From Burkholderia sp. Nafp2/4-1b (lineage in GTDB: Bacteria > Pseudomonadota > Gammaproteobacteria > Burkholderiales > Burkholderiaceae), in the NCBI RefSeq assembly GCF_003635165.1, contig NZ_ML058615.1, forward strand, positions 1 to 64,000: DNA of 64,000 nt, in the 5' to 3' direction. Below the pieces are notes generated by a model. It made no database searches. It saw only the letters and a program-made list of their open reading frames with translations, and was not told where the DNA came from. Below, one piece after another: positions 17,265 to 25,589 of this stretch. The translations under genes were made by a program, and so were the position numbers. Positions within the stretch are counted from its first letter, which is position 1, and every line of letters starts with the position of its first letter.

Positions 17265-19142
17265 TTAGCCAAACGTGAACGCATACGCATCGACGCCGGG
17301 GTCGAGAAACTCGATCGCGAACGTGCGATCGGCGATCGCGCCCGGCTGCCGGACGAGCTGGTACAGGCGCTGCCCGGTGACGGTGCCGTAGCCCTGCGCG
17401 TCGACGTCGGCGCCGTGTGCTGCGCCGGGCGCCGCGCCGTCGAGCGTCACGCGAAAGCGCACCGGCTTGTCGTTCGCGCCCGGGCCGAGCACGAGATGCA
17501 GGTCGCGCGCATGGAAGCGGTAGACGATGCGCCCGGCGGGCGCGGCAAGCGTCGCGCGCTCCGCGCCCACCTGCCACGTGCCGGCCAGGCCCCAGTCGTT
17601 CAGGTCGGGGTGCGCGGGCGCGTCGTAGCGGTGTGCCGTGTCGCGTACCACGCCGCCGGGCGACGTGAAGTCTTCCGCGCGCGCATAACCGACATAGGTT
17701 TCGGGCGAACGGACCTGCGCGCTGTCGGCAGCCGCGAGCGCGCCCTTCGCGGGTGCGCCGGCGAGCCCCAGCGGCACGTTCAGCGCTTCCGGATGGCCGG
17801 CTTCGGCGAGCAGCGACTGGATCGCGCGTTCCGACTGCCCGTATTCGCCTTCGCCGAAGTGGTGGTGGCGGATGCGTCCTTGCGCGTCGACGAAGTAGTG
17901 CGCGGGCCAGTATTCGTTGCCGAACGCGCGCCAGATCGCATAGCCGTTGTCGATCGCGACCGGGTAGTCGATGCCGAGGTCGTGCACGGCCTTCTTCACG
18001 TTGCCGAGGTCGCGCTCGAACGCGAACTCCGGTGCGTGCACGCCGATCACGACGAGCCCGTACGGCGCGTACTTGCGGGCCCACGCGCTGGTGTACGGCA
18101 GCGTGCGCAGACAGTTGATGCACGAATACGTCCAGAAGTCGACGAGCACGACCTTGCCGCGCAGCCCGGCCGCGCTCAGCGGCGGCGAGTTGAGCCACTG
18201 CACGGCGCCGTCGAGCGACGGCAGCGTGCCTTCGACGGGCAGCGCGGCAGGTGCCTGCGTCGCGGGTGTCGTGCCGGTGGCACGCATCATCGCGCTGCCG
18301 GTCGGGGTGCCGCCGGCATCGTCGGACACCGCGGCCATCATTGCGCCGCTCGGCGTGCCGGCGTTGCCGCTGTCGGCATGGCTCGTCGCGGACATCGCGG
18401 CCGGCGCGTCGTTCGAGCGTCCGCCGAGCCGGTCGACGAGCCTCGTCTCGAGGGTGCCCGTCGTGACGGTCGACAGTTGCGCGAGCGCTCCCGTGTCGAG
18501 GCCGAGCGCGATCGCGCCGACGCCGGCCAGCAGCGCCACGCCGATCCCGCGCCGGATCCATTCGCCGGCGCCGAGCGAGCGCTTCATCGCCGCGAACACC
18601 CTGCCGCCGATCACGAGCGCGACGCCGAGCGAGGTCGCCGCGCCGGCCGCATACGCGACCAGCAGCAGCGTCGTGCCGACGCTCGCACCGCGCAGTGCTG
18701 CGCCGGTCAGCACGAGCCCGAGGATCGGGCCGGCGCACGGCGCCCACAGCAGGCCGGTCGCGACGCCGAGCAGCAGCGACGACAGCGGGCCTGCCGGGCG
18801 GCCGTCGCGCTGCGCGAAGCCGGTGAGCCGGTTGCCGGCCGCGACGAGCGGGCGCGTCAGGTGTTCGGCGAAGCGCGGCAACAGCAGCGTGAGGGCGAAC
18901 ACCGCGAGCAGCACGATGGCGAGCCAGCGGCCGGCCTGGTTGGCCTGCGCGACCCAGCCGCCGCCGACGGCGGCGAGCGTCGCGACGACGGCGAACGTGA
19001 GCGCCATGCCGATCAGCAGCGGCAGGCCGGTACGGACGAACGGCTGGTCGGCGCGCGCGAACACGAACGGCAGCACGGGCAGGATGCACGGGCTGAGGAT
19101 CGTGAGCACGCCGCCGAGATAGGCGAGGGCGATGAGCAGCAT
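17265..19142 (-). CDS. CcdA-thioredoxin fusion (DipZ-type thiol-disulfide transporter)
   Basis: This 625-residue membrane protein has an N-terminal CcdA/DsbD-type membrane domain (residues about 1-240, including LSPCILPVLPFVFA and LWAPCAGPILG, each with a conserved Pro-Cys). A periplasmic thioredoxin-like domain follows (about 320-470, active site WTYSCINCLRTLP). A C-terminal beta-rich domain about 130 residues long ends the protein. It should carry reducing power from the cytoplasm across the membrane. Lying between two exported methionine sulfoxide reductases, it is their likely electron donor. The stretch 240-310 is low complexity (Ala, Thr, Ser) and is probably a linker. Confidence 0.88.
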   Translation of the reverse strand: MLLIALAYLGGVLTILSPCILPVLPFVFARADQPFVRTGLPLLIGMALTFAVVATLAAVGGGWVAQANQAGRWLAIVLLAVFALTLLLPRFAEHLTRPLVAAGNRLTGFAQRDGRPAGPLSSLLLGVATGLLWAPCAGPILGLVLTGAALRGASVGTTLLLVAYAAGAATSLGVALVIGGRVFAAMKRSLGAGEWIRRGIGVALLAGVGAIALGLDTGALAQLSTVTTGTLETRLVDRLGGRSNDAPAAMSATSHADSGNAGTPSGAMMAAVSDDAGGTPTGSAMMRATGTTPATQAPAALPVEGTLPSLDGAVQWLNSPPLSAAGLRGKVVLVDFWTYSCINCLRTLPYTSAWARKYAPYGLVVIGVHAPEFAFERDLGNVKKAVHDLGIDYPVAIDNGYAIWRAFGNEYWPAHYFVDAQGRIRHHHFGEGEYGQSERAIQSLLAEAGHPEALNVPLGLAGAPAKGALAAADSAQVRSPETYVGYARAEDFTSPGGVVRDTAHRYDAPAHPDLNDWGLAGTWQVGAERATLAAPAGRIVYRFHARDLHLVLGPGANDKPVRFRVTLDGAAPGAAHGADVDAQGYGTVTGQRLYQLVRQPGAIADRTFAIEFLDPGVDAYAFTFG

Positions 19143-19179
19143 GGAGCGGTCTCCGGTCGTTCAGGAGGGCGGCGGCGCG

Positions 19180-19725
19180 TTACGCGGCGGCCGGGTGGAA
19201 GGCGAGCGCGAGCCCGTTCATGCAGTAGCGCAGGCCGGTGGGTTGCGGGCCGTCGTCGAACACGTGGCCGAGATGGCCGCCGCAGCGGCGGCAGTGCACT
19301 TCGGTGCGCGTCATCCCGAACGACCCGTCGACCTCGGTCGCGACCGCGTGGTCGAGCGGCTTCCAGAAGCTCGGCCAGCCGGTGTGGCTGTCGAACTTCG
19401 TGCTCGATGAGAACAGTGCAAGGTCGCAGCCCGCGCACGCGAACGTGCCGCGGCGGTGCTCGGCGTTCAGCGGGCTGCTGTACGGCGGCTCGGTGCCGGC
19501 GTCGCGCAATACCGTGTACTGGGCGGGTGTCAGGCGACGGCGCCATTCGGCGGCGCTGCGGGTGATCTCGAACGGGGCGGCCATCGATGCGGCGGCCGGC
19601 TCGGGCGCGGCGGGCGGCGCGGCGAACACGCGGCCGACGAGCGCGCGCCGGCCGGTGGACGACAGCGCCGCGAGCGCGGCGAGGCCGGTGGCGCCGGCGA
19701 ACAGCAGATGTCTGCGGGTGGGCAT
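19180..19725 (-). CDS. msrB: Peptide-methionine (R)-S-oxide reductase MsrB, exported
   Basis: This 181-residue protein has a signal peptide with a twin-arginine-like start (MPTRRHLLFAGATGLAALA). Zinc cysteines are seen in FACAGCDLALF and HCRRCGGHLGH, and the catalytic Cys in RYCMNG. The conserved block TGWPSFWKPL is present. It reduces the R-epimer of methionine sulfoxide in the periplasm. It is the first gene of the operon, 37 bases ahead of the CcdA-thioredoxin gene, and together with the distal msrA it covers both epimers. Confidence 0.93.
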   Translation of the reverse strand: MPTRRHLLFAGATGLAALAALSSTGRRALVGRVFAAPPAAPEPAAASMAAPFEITRSAAEWRRRLTPAQYTVLRDAGTEPPYSSPLNAEHRRGTFACAGCDLALFSSSTKFDSHTGWPSFWKPLDHAVATEVDGSFGMTRTEVHCRRCGGHLGHVFDDGPQPTGLRYCMNGLALAFHPAAA

Positions 19726-20190
19726 GATGGGCTCCTGGAAGCAGGTGCTGAAAACATGCGCACAGAGTAGGCAGAGGCCGGTGTCGAAGTCCTCACGGAA
19801 AGTTAAATGAATTGTGAAGATTGGGGTGGTCCGTCGGGGGCGCGATGGAATCCGTCCAGGCTCCGACTGGCAAGGGCCTTCGCGCGGGTGAGCCGCCGAT
19901 GTCTATCGAGTACTTGTCTTCGACGCGTTTTTTATTCCGTTTTTAGTGTTCGTCGAGCGGCGTGGCGAATCCGGACTTTGGCTTGCCGGTCGCATCAGAG
20001 GGGGCACGAGCGTTGTTTGACTGCGGTCGTGCATCACGCCGAGCTGTGATGCGCGTATGGACGACGCGGAAGCTTGACAGTTTTTTCGTAGAAACTTCAG
20101 GGGCGAGTTAGGACCTGCGCGATTGTGCAGTGAAAGAGGGTCGCGATGGGCTCCGCCGAAGTCGTCCATTGCGAGGCAGGATCCGGCGGA

Positions 20191-20228
20191 ATGAAGGGGA
20201 ACATAGTAAGGGCTATGTTACCCTTCAT
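20191..20228. repeat. Imperfect 38-bp palindrome
   Basis: Arms atgaaggggaacatag and ctatgttacccttcat are 16 bases each with one mismatch, separated by TAAGGG. It could be a transcription terminator, an operator or an insertion-element end. There is no neighbouring intact gene to explain it. Confidence 0.5.
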
Positions 20229-20452
20229 TTCGGGATAGGCCTGCCCATGCCATGGAACTCGCGACTCGTTCTAACTAGTTTTGTAGTACCCCAGCGGGGG
20301 CGGATGGGGCAAGTGCGCTCACAGGCTCAGGTCTTCGCCCCCGGCGCAATACCGGGTCCGACCTGGTGGGTCGACCGGTGGCGCGGCATCTTCTGCGACG
20401 GAGCTATCGATCGAGCGCGCCGCAGGCAACAGTAAGATGGCGATGGGCGAAT

Positions 20453-20527
20453 TCGCTCCTCGGCGTGGGGGAGTGCGGGAGCGCGCTCGGCAGGGTTCCG
20501 CTGCTGTCGAGATTCCGGTAACGTGGC
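20453..20527 (+). repeat. Dispersed repeat, copy 1
   Basis: The sequence CGAGATTCCGGTAACGT near the 3' end of this stretch is identical to one near 56088-56104. The preceding ~60 bases are loosely similar (both begin GAATTC and contain a CTCC/GGAG dyad). In one frame both copies end in a peptide like G-x-VP-x-L-x-RFR followed by a stop, so they may be relics of the same lost gene. Confidence 0.45.
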
Positions 20528-20613
20528 CATCGCTGGGCGCTGCCTGCCGGCATCAATTTCTTGGATCCCGACAAGGTGGCCGAGCTGATCTTCACCTCCC
20601 TGTTGACTGACTG

Positions 20614-20985
20614 ATGTTCGCCACCAATGCCGCGCGGGCCGGCGCGGTCGCCGTCAATGCCGCATTGACGTCGCTCTATTGGCAGGTCGGGCGCGATCTT
20701 CAGGACGATGTGCTGCGCGGGGAGCGCGCCGGCAAGGGGCAACAGATTGTCCCGGAGCTTAACCAGCGGCGGACGGCCGAGTATGGAGGTGGCTGGAGCG
20801 AGCAGCAGTTGCGTCACTGAATGCGCGTGCTTATTTCCCGACGAAGCAATTCTCTCCGCACTGCGGAGAGAATTGAGCTGGACCCACTTGAAGACACGGA
20901 CGTATCTCGACGATCCGCTCAAGCGCGACTTCTACATCGAGCACTGGCGCCTGGAGCGCTGGTCGGACGCACGTTTTCGAGGTAA
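20614..20985 (+). pseudogene. Relic of a DUF1016 (YhcG-type) nuclease gene
   Basis: The first frame (20614-20820) gives AVNAALTSLYWQVGRDLQ and GGWSEQQLRH, matching the DUF1016 N-terminal domain. It then stops. The continuation FPDEAILSALRRELSWTHLK and LDDPLKRDFYIEHWRLERW is in another frame up to about 20970. Only this N-terminal portion survives and the PD-(D/E)xK nuclease half is absent. Family members are linked to DNA processing and phage defence; this copy cannot make an intact protein. The coding segment AILSALRREL includes the palindrome at about 20850-20878. Confidence 0.75.
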
Positions 20986-20989
20986 GCGC

Positions 20990-21317
20990 CCTCACGTTGA
21001 TACTGGACACTGGCGTCGCCTACGTGGTCAGTAGGTTCTACTTGAACGGCTGAGAAGAGGGGGGGCGGCGTACCTAGCCGGATGTTTCGCACGCTCAATC
21101 CGACGTCATGCTTGGGGGCGCGACCGTGGCGCGTGTCTCGAGGATGCTGTTGACAGTGGCACCGTTTCTAATCGGAGGGGTACCCTTCCGAGCCTGCCGA
21201 ACGTTGCGTGCGTCAAGTTCCGCGGCTACGCTTTACACATCGCCTGCCGTGTGCGGGTAGTCGGTTTCCGGCGTCGCCCGCCAAGTTCGGGAGATGCCTC
21301 CTACAAAGCGAACGGCA
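20990..21317. other. Intergenic, no gene seen
   Basis: This lies between two gene relics. No frame here shows coding bias or a motif. It probably continues the decayed accessory DNA on either side. Confidence 0.4.
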
Positions 21318-21850
21318 TCAAGTCTTTGGCTGGCGTTCCGCGAGCTTGGCGTTGAATTCATCGAGGAGCGCTTGAACTAGACCCGACGCGAAGCGCTGGT
21401 CTCGCACCAAGGCATCATCGTCGGCCTGGTAGTGGAATTTCGCGTAACTGACTGATCCGACCTTCTCGTATCCCTCGCCATGTTCGTCATCGCAGAAGCA
21501 GCGGTGCAGGGCCGAGAGTCCCGCTTCGATCGCGCCGGGATGCGTCTGCGACAACGCCCGCTGCACGAATAGTTCAGCAACCTCGTCAATCTTCCCGCAT
21601 ACCTCAGCACATGGATGAGGCCGGCCGCATCCTTGTTTCCCATGCGGTCGTCTAGCGCCAAGGCGTTCAGAATGACGAAGGCAGGCACGTCGGCGAAGCG
21701 AACCGCCTCAGTAGAGATACCTCCACCGTCCAACAATTTGCCTGTGATCTCCCATTCCTGAAACCATCATGCGCGATGCCGGCGTACTTTACGGCGAGCG
21801 CGGAGACACGTTCACCGTCCACGTTTAGCGTGCGGCGTGCGTGCGACCTC
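21318..21850 (-). pseudogene. Frameshifted conserved gene, perhaps nucleotidyltransferase-like
   Basis: Three frames join into one sensible protein on the minus strand. VDGERVSALAVKYAGIAHDG is followed, after a shift near 21760, by a frame containing STEAVRFADVPAFVILNALA and GNKDAAGLIHVLRYAG. After a one-base deletion near 21585 it continues as ALSQTHPGAIEAGLSALHRC up to the stop at 21318. The block around NKDAAGLIHVLRY recalls the C-terminal part of AbiEii-type nucleotidyltransferases, but I am not sure of the family. Its 5' end overlaps the 3' end of the neighbouring LysR gene. Confidence 0.5.
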
Positions 21851-23062
21851 GCTCGCCACCACACGAATTGCGTCGATCAACGCGCGCGCGGCCGGCGACG
21901 GCGGGCTGCCGGCGCGCGTCATCAGCCCGATGTCCCGAGTCGTTTCGCGCAGCGGCACATCGAGCACGACCAGCAGCCCCGCTTCGCATTCGTAGTGCAA
22001 CTGCTGCGCGGACAGCACCGCGAGCATGTCGGTGTGCAGCAGCAGGCCGCGTATCACCGCGAGGTCGGCGCTCTCGACCGTCGGCATCGGCGGCTTGAGT
22101 TTCATGCGCCGAAACAGCGATTCGAATAGGCCGCGCGCGGGCGAATGGCTGCGCGGCAGGATCCATTGCGCACCGGCAAGGGTCGCGAGCGCGAGGTTGC
22201 GCACGCCGGCGAGCGGGTGATCGCGCCGCGCGAGCACGACCAGGTTCTCGGACATCAACCGTTCGTTCTCGAGGTCGTTCGCCGGATCGCTCGCGCGCAG
22301 CGCGCCGAGGATGAAGTCGATGTCGCCCGCGCGCACACCGGCGATGAGCGCCTCGTACGCGCTTTCGTCGGTGATCACGTGCACTTTCGGAAACCGAGTG
22401 ACGACGCGCGCGACCGCTTCGGGCAGCATCAGCGTGCGGCCGAGCGGCAGCGCGCCGACGGTCACGACACCCTGGATGCTGCCGTGCAGCGCGGCGACGT
22501 CGTCGGCGACGTGCCGCAGTTCGTTCAGCGCGCGCCGCACGTGCAGCAGGAACGTCTCGCCGTCGGCTGTCAGCAGCAGGCCGCGCGGATGCCGATGGAA
22601 CAGCGCGAAACCCGCGCCGCTCTCGAGAATCCGGATCGCGCTGCTGACGGCCGGCTGCGTGACGCCGAGCGCACGCGCGGCGCTCGGCATGTGACGGTGC
22701 CGCGCGAGCGTCGAGAACAGCAGGAGCCGCCGCGTGTTGAGCAGGTAAGCCGGCAGGCCGCCGTCGGCCGATGCGCGGCGGCGCGACTGGCGCAGCGCAC
22801 ACCAGTTCGCGAGCGCGCCGAGTTCGGCGATCACGCGCTCTCCGCGCTTGAGCACCGCACGGCCGACCGGCGTCGCCAGCATGCCGGACGGCTTGCGGTC
22901 GAACAGCGCTTCGCCGACGGCCGTTTCGAGCTCCTGCACCGCGCGCGTGACGGCCGACTGCGCGCGAAACAGCGTCGCGGCGGCGCGGCTCACGCTGCCC
23001 GTTTCGGCAACGCGCTGCACCGCGTAAAGGCAGGCGAGATTCGGAAGGTCGGTGTTGTCCAT
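21812..23062 (-). CDS. LysR-family regulator with two HTH domains, probable gallate-pathway activator
   Basis: This protein has 416 residues instead of the usual ~300. It carries two LysR-type winged-helix segments: residues ~5-65 (VSRAAATLFRAQSAVTRAVQ) and ~115-172 (PSAARALGVTQPAVSSAIRI). A normal LysR ligand-binding domain follows (VVTVGALPLGRTLMLPEAV, DIDFILGAL). It is divergent from the gallate catabolic genes across a 473-base gap that contains a 10-bp inverted repeat. By analogy with GalR it likely activates them in response to gallate or a product. The effector assignment is inferred. Confidence 0.85.
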   Translation of the reverse strand: MDNTDLPNLACLYAVQRVAETGSVSRAAATLFRAQSAVTRAVQELETAVGEALFDRKPSGMLATPVGRAVLKRGERVIAELGALANWCALRQSRRRASADGGLPAYLLNTRRLLLFSTLARHRHMPSAARALGVTQPAVSSAIRILESGAGFALFHRHPRGLLLTADGETFLLHVRRALNELRHVADDVAALHGSIQGVVTVGALPLGRTLMLPEAVARVVTRFPKVHVITDESAYEALIAGVRAGDIDFILGALRASDPANDLENERLMSENLVVLARRDHPLAGVRNLALATLAGAQWILPRSHSPARGLFESLFRRMKLKPPMPTVESADLAVIRGLLLHTDMLAVLSAQQLHYECEAGLLVVLDVPLRETTRDIGLMTRAGSPPSPAARALIDAIRVVASEVARTPHAKRGR

Positions 23063-23535
23063 GGGTGTTCGGGCGGTGTGCGTCGCGGCGGCCGAGCATA
23101 CGACATGCGTGCATCTGTGCGGCCTGCGCCGGCAGCGCAGCGGGTTGAACGACTTTACCGGAACGGTGGCCGCGGAGCTTGCGTTGGGCTTATTGGCGCA
23201 TCTGTTTTATTTATCGGATGTGAATCGCCGACTGATCGGCTGCGGCTCGCTCGCCGCCGGACGCGGCCGCACGAGCGCCATATCCGGCGGGCTTCCGGGC
23301 CATCGGCGACGCGGTACGCATGCCGGTTGAGAGCTTGCCGGATATGCGGTTACGTCGGGGTGCAAGGGTTTACCCTGACTTTGTTGCCCCGGCCGCGACT
23401 GAGTAATTTCAATCCCGGGAGCCGCAAGCACGCGGTTGCCGGCGCATCGGGCCGCCATCTGATTCATTGTTCGTCCGATCACGAAAAGGGACCGGCGCGT
23501 GGCGCGGCACCTGCAACTACGAGCGAGGCAGCGTA
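23063..23535. other. Divergent promoter region of the gallate cluster
   Basis: This 473-base gap separates the double-HTH LysR gene from the first catabolic-cluster gene. It contains the inverted repeat at 23279-23346 and an AT-richer tract near 23195-23225 (TTTTATTTATCGG) that could be promoter. No gene is seen. Confidence 0.45.
23279..23346. promoter_or_regulatory. Spaced inverted repeat, candidate LysR site
   Basis: CATATCCGGC (23279-23288) and GCCGGATATG (23337-23346) are perfect inverted copies 48 bases apart in the divergent LysR/gallate promoter region. The spacing could suit two half-sites of a tetrameric, double-HTH regulator. No binding evidence exists. Confidence 0.35.
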
Positions 23536-24075
23536 ATGGGACGACAGCACATCATCGGAGCACGCGAATCGGCGGACGCATCCGCGGACAGCACGCCGCT
23601 TTCCGACACGGTACGCGCGGGTATTCGCGGCGGGTTCGCGGGCGCGGTGCTGATCTGGGTCTACGAGGCGCTCGTGTGGGTTGGCGCGCAGCACCTGATG
23701 CCGCTCGCCGGCATCCCGCGCAACGCGACGGGGCTCGTGTTCGGCAGGGCCGCACAGGACGCGCTCGGCATCGGCGCATACTTCATCGGCACCGCAATCC
23801 ATTTCGCGTTCGCGCTGTCGTGGGGCATCGCGTTTGCGGTGATCTGGCCGTGGTTCCGCCGGCGCGGCTTCGAGGCGACGTTCGTCGCGCTGTTCTTCGC
23901 GATCGTCGCATGGATCGTGATGCACGCGCTGATCATGATCGCGTCGAGCAATCATCCGAACTATTTCGACCCGAACGTGATCATCGGCGGGTTCATGTCG
24001 CATTTCGTGTTCTCCGTTCCGCTCGCGCTGGTCGTCAAGCGCAGCCTTGCGCCGCAGCCGCACGGGCGCGCGTAG
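23536..24075 (+). CDS. Inner-membrane protein in the gallate cluster
   Basis: This 179-residue protein has four hydrophobic segments (for example FAGAVLIWVYEALVWVGAQ and ATFVALFFAIVAWIVMHALI). The start at 23536 has GAGG upstream. It precedes the gallate dioxygenase by 78 bases and is probably co-transcribed. I recognise no enzymatic motif. Its presence at the head of the operon suggests a role in uptake or tolerance of phenolics, which is only an inference. Confidence 0.6.
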   Translation: MGRQHIIGARESADASADSTPLSDTVRAGIRGGFAGAVLIWVYEALVWVGAQHLMPLAGIPRNATGLVFGRAAQDALGIGAYFIGTAIHFAFALSWGIAFAVIWPWFRRRGFEATFVALFFAIVAWIVMHALIMIASSNHPNYFDPNVIIGGFMSHFVFSVPLALVVKRSLAPQPHGRA

Positions 24076-24153
24076 TGAGCGAACGCGCACGCATTCAATC
24101 AGCAACGGACGGCGCGGCCGGACCGCATCAGAGCATCACGAAGGAGCATTGGC

Positions 24154-25458
24154 ATGGCACGGATTATCGGAGGCATCGCGGCCTCCCACACGCCCACGAT
24201 CGGATTCGCGTTCGACAAGAACAAGCACGACGATCCCGTCTGGGCGCCGATCTTCGAAAACTTCGCGCCGCTGGCCGCGTGGCTCGCCGACAAGCGTCCC
24301 GACGTGCTGCTGTTCATCTACAACGACCACGTGACGTCGTTCTTCTTCGATCACTATTCGGCGTTCTCGCTCGGCGTTGGTCCGCAGTGGCATCCGGCGG
24401 ACGAAGGCGGCGGCGCGCGCGACCTGCCGCCGGTTGCCGGCCACCCGGCGCTGGCCGCGCATATCGGGCAGTCGCTGATGGCCGACGAGTTCGACATGTC
24501 GTTCTTCCAGAACAAGCCGCTCGACCATGGCTGCTTTTCGCCGCTGTCGGTGCTGTGTCCGCACCGCCCCGACTGGCCGGTGCAACTGGTACCGCTGCAG
24601 ATGGGCGTGCTGCAGTTGCCGGTGCCGTCCGCGCGCCGCTTCTATCGGCTCGGCCAGGCGCTGCGCCGCGCGATCGAAAGCTATCCGGAAGACCTGCGCG
24701 TCGCGATCGTCGCGACCGGCGGACTGTCGCACCAGGTGCACGGCGAGCGTTCGGGCTTCAACAATCCCGAATGGGACGCGAGTTTCCTCGATCTGCTCGA
24801 GCGTGACCCGGAGCGCCTGGCCGGCATGCCGCTCGGCGAATACGCGACGCTCGGCGGCTTCGAGGGCGCCGAGGTCGTGATGTGGCTCACGATGCGCGGC
24901 GCGTTGCCGGCGGGCGTCGTGTGCCGTCACCGCGGCTACTACCTGCCGTCGATGACGGGAATCGCGACGGCTGTCTACGAGCCGGCGGACACCGACGTCG
25001 ACGAGGCGGCGGCCGAGCGTCACCGGCGGCGGATCGCGGTCGAACTCGCCGGCGTCGAGCAACTGGCCGGCACCTATCCGTTCACGATCGACCGGGCCGT
25101 GCGCGCGTACCGGATCAACGACTATCTGCACCGGATGATCGAGCCCGCGCATCGCGCGCAGTTCCTGAGCGACCCCGAAGCGAGCTTCGCGGCCGCGGAC
25201 CTCAGCACGGAGGAGCGCGACCTGATCCGTCGGCGCGACTGGCTCGGCCTGCTGCGCTACGGCGTGATCTTCTTCCTGCTGGAAAAGCTCGGCGCGGTGA
25301 CGGGCATATCGAACCTGCATATCTATGCGGCGATGCGCGGCGAATCGCTGGAGGACTTCCAGCGCACGCGCAACGCGCCGGGCGCGCTGTACTCGGTGGC
25401 CGGCAAGAGCGCCGGGCCGCTCGGCTGGGACGGCGCGGACAAGCTGGGCAAAACGTAA
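24154..25458 (+). CDS. galA: Gallate dioxygenase (fused LigB/LigA type)
   Basis: This 434-residue extradiol dioxygenase cleaves gallate to 4-oxalomesaconate. The N-terminal ~280 residues are a LigB-type catalytic domain with iron-ligand histidines in AASHTPTIGF (His near 12) and YNDHVTSFFFDHY (His near 59), and GGLSHQVHGER. The C-terminal ~120 residues resemble the small LigA subunit of protocatechuate 4,5-dioxygenase (LIRRRDWLGLLRYGVIFFLL). Fusion of both and the length are typical of GalA/DesB. Hydratase and aldolase genes of the same pathway follow. Confidence 0.92.
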   Translation: MARIIGGIAASHTPTIGFAFDKNKHDDPVWAPIFENFAPLAAWLADKRPDVLLFIYNDHVTSFFFDHYSAFSLGVGPQWHPADEGGGARDLPPVAGHPALAAHIGQSLMADEFDMSFFQNKPLDHGCFSPLSVLCPHRPDWPVQLVPLQMGVLQLPVPSARRFYRLGQALRRAIESYPEDLRVAIVATGGLSHQVHGERSGFNNPEWDASFLDLLERDPERLAGMPLGEYATLGGFEGAEVVMWLTMRGALPAGVVCRHRGYYLPSMTGIATAVYEPADTDVDEAAAERHRRRIAVELAGVEQLAGTYPFTIDRAVRAYRINDYLHRMIEPAHRAQFLSDPEASFAAADLSTEERDLIRRRDWLGLLRYGVIFFLLEKLGAVTGISNLHIYAAMRGESLEDFQRTRNAPGALYSVAGKSAGPLGWDGADKLGKT

Positions 25459-25589
25459 CGCGGGACGAAGGCGCGCGCGGGATCGCGGCGCCTGCCCGAC
25501 TGGAAGGTCGGAACCTCGGAAGCGTAACAATCCATATAAATAGGATGACGAATCGATAGATCGATCGTCGCCAAGGAGACAGGAGAGTC

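Larger units (their letters stand above)
19726..20590. other. Long non-coding, decayed stretch
   Basis: This region of about 865 bases is lower in GC than its surroundings and holds no frame with Burkholderia-like codon use. It includes the imperfect palindrome at 20191-20228 and one copy of a short dispersed repeat near 20453-20527. It should also contain the msrB promoter. I regard it as relic DNA from old insertions. Confidence 0.5.
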
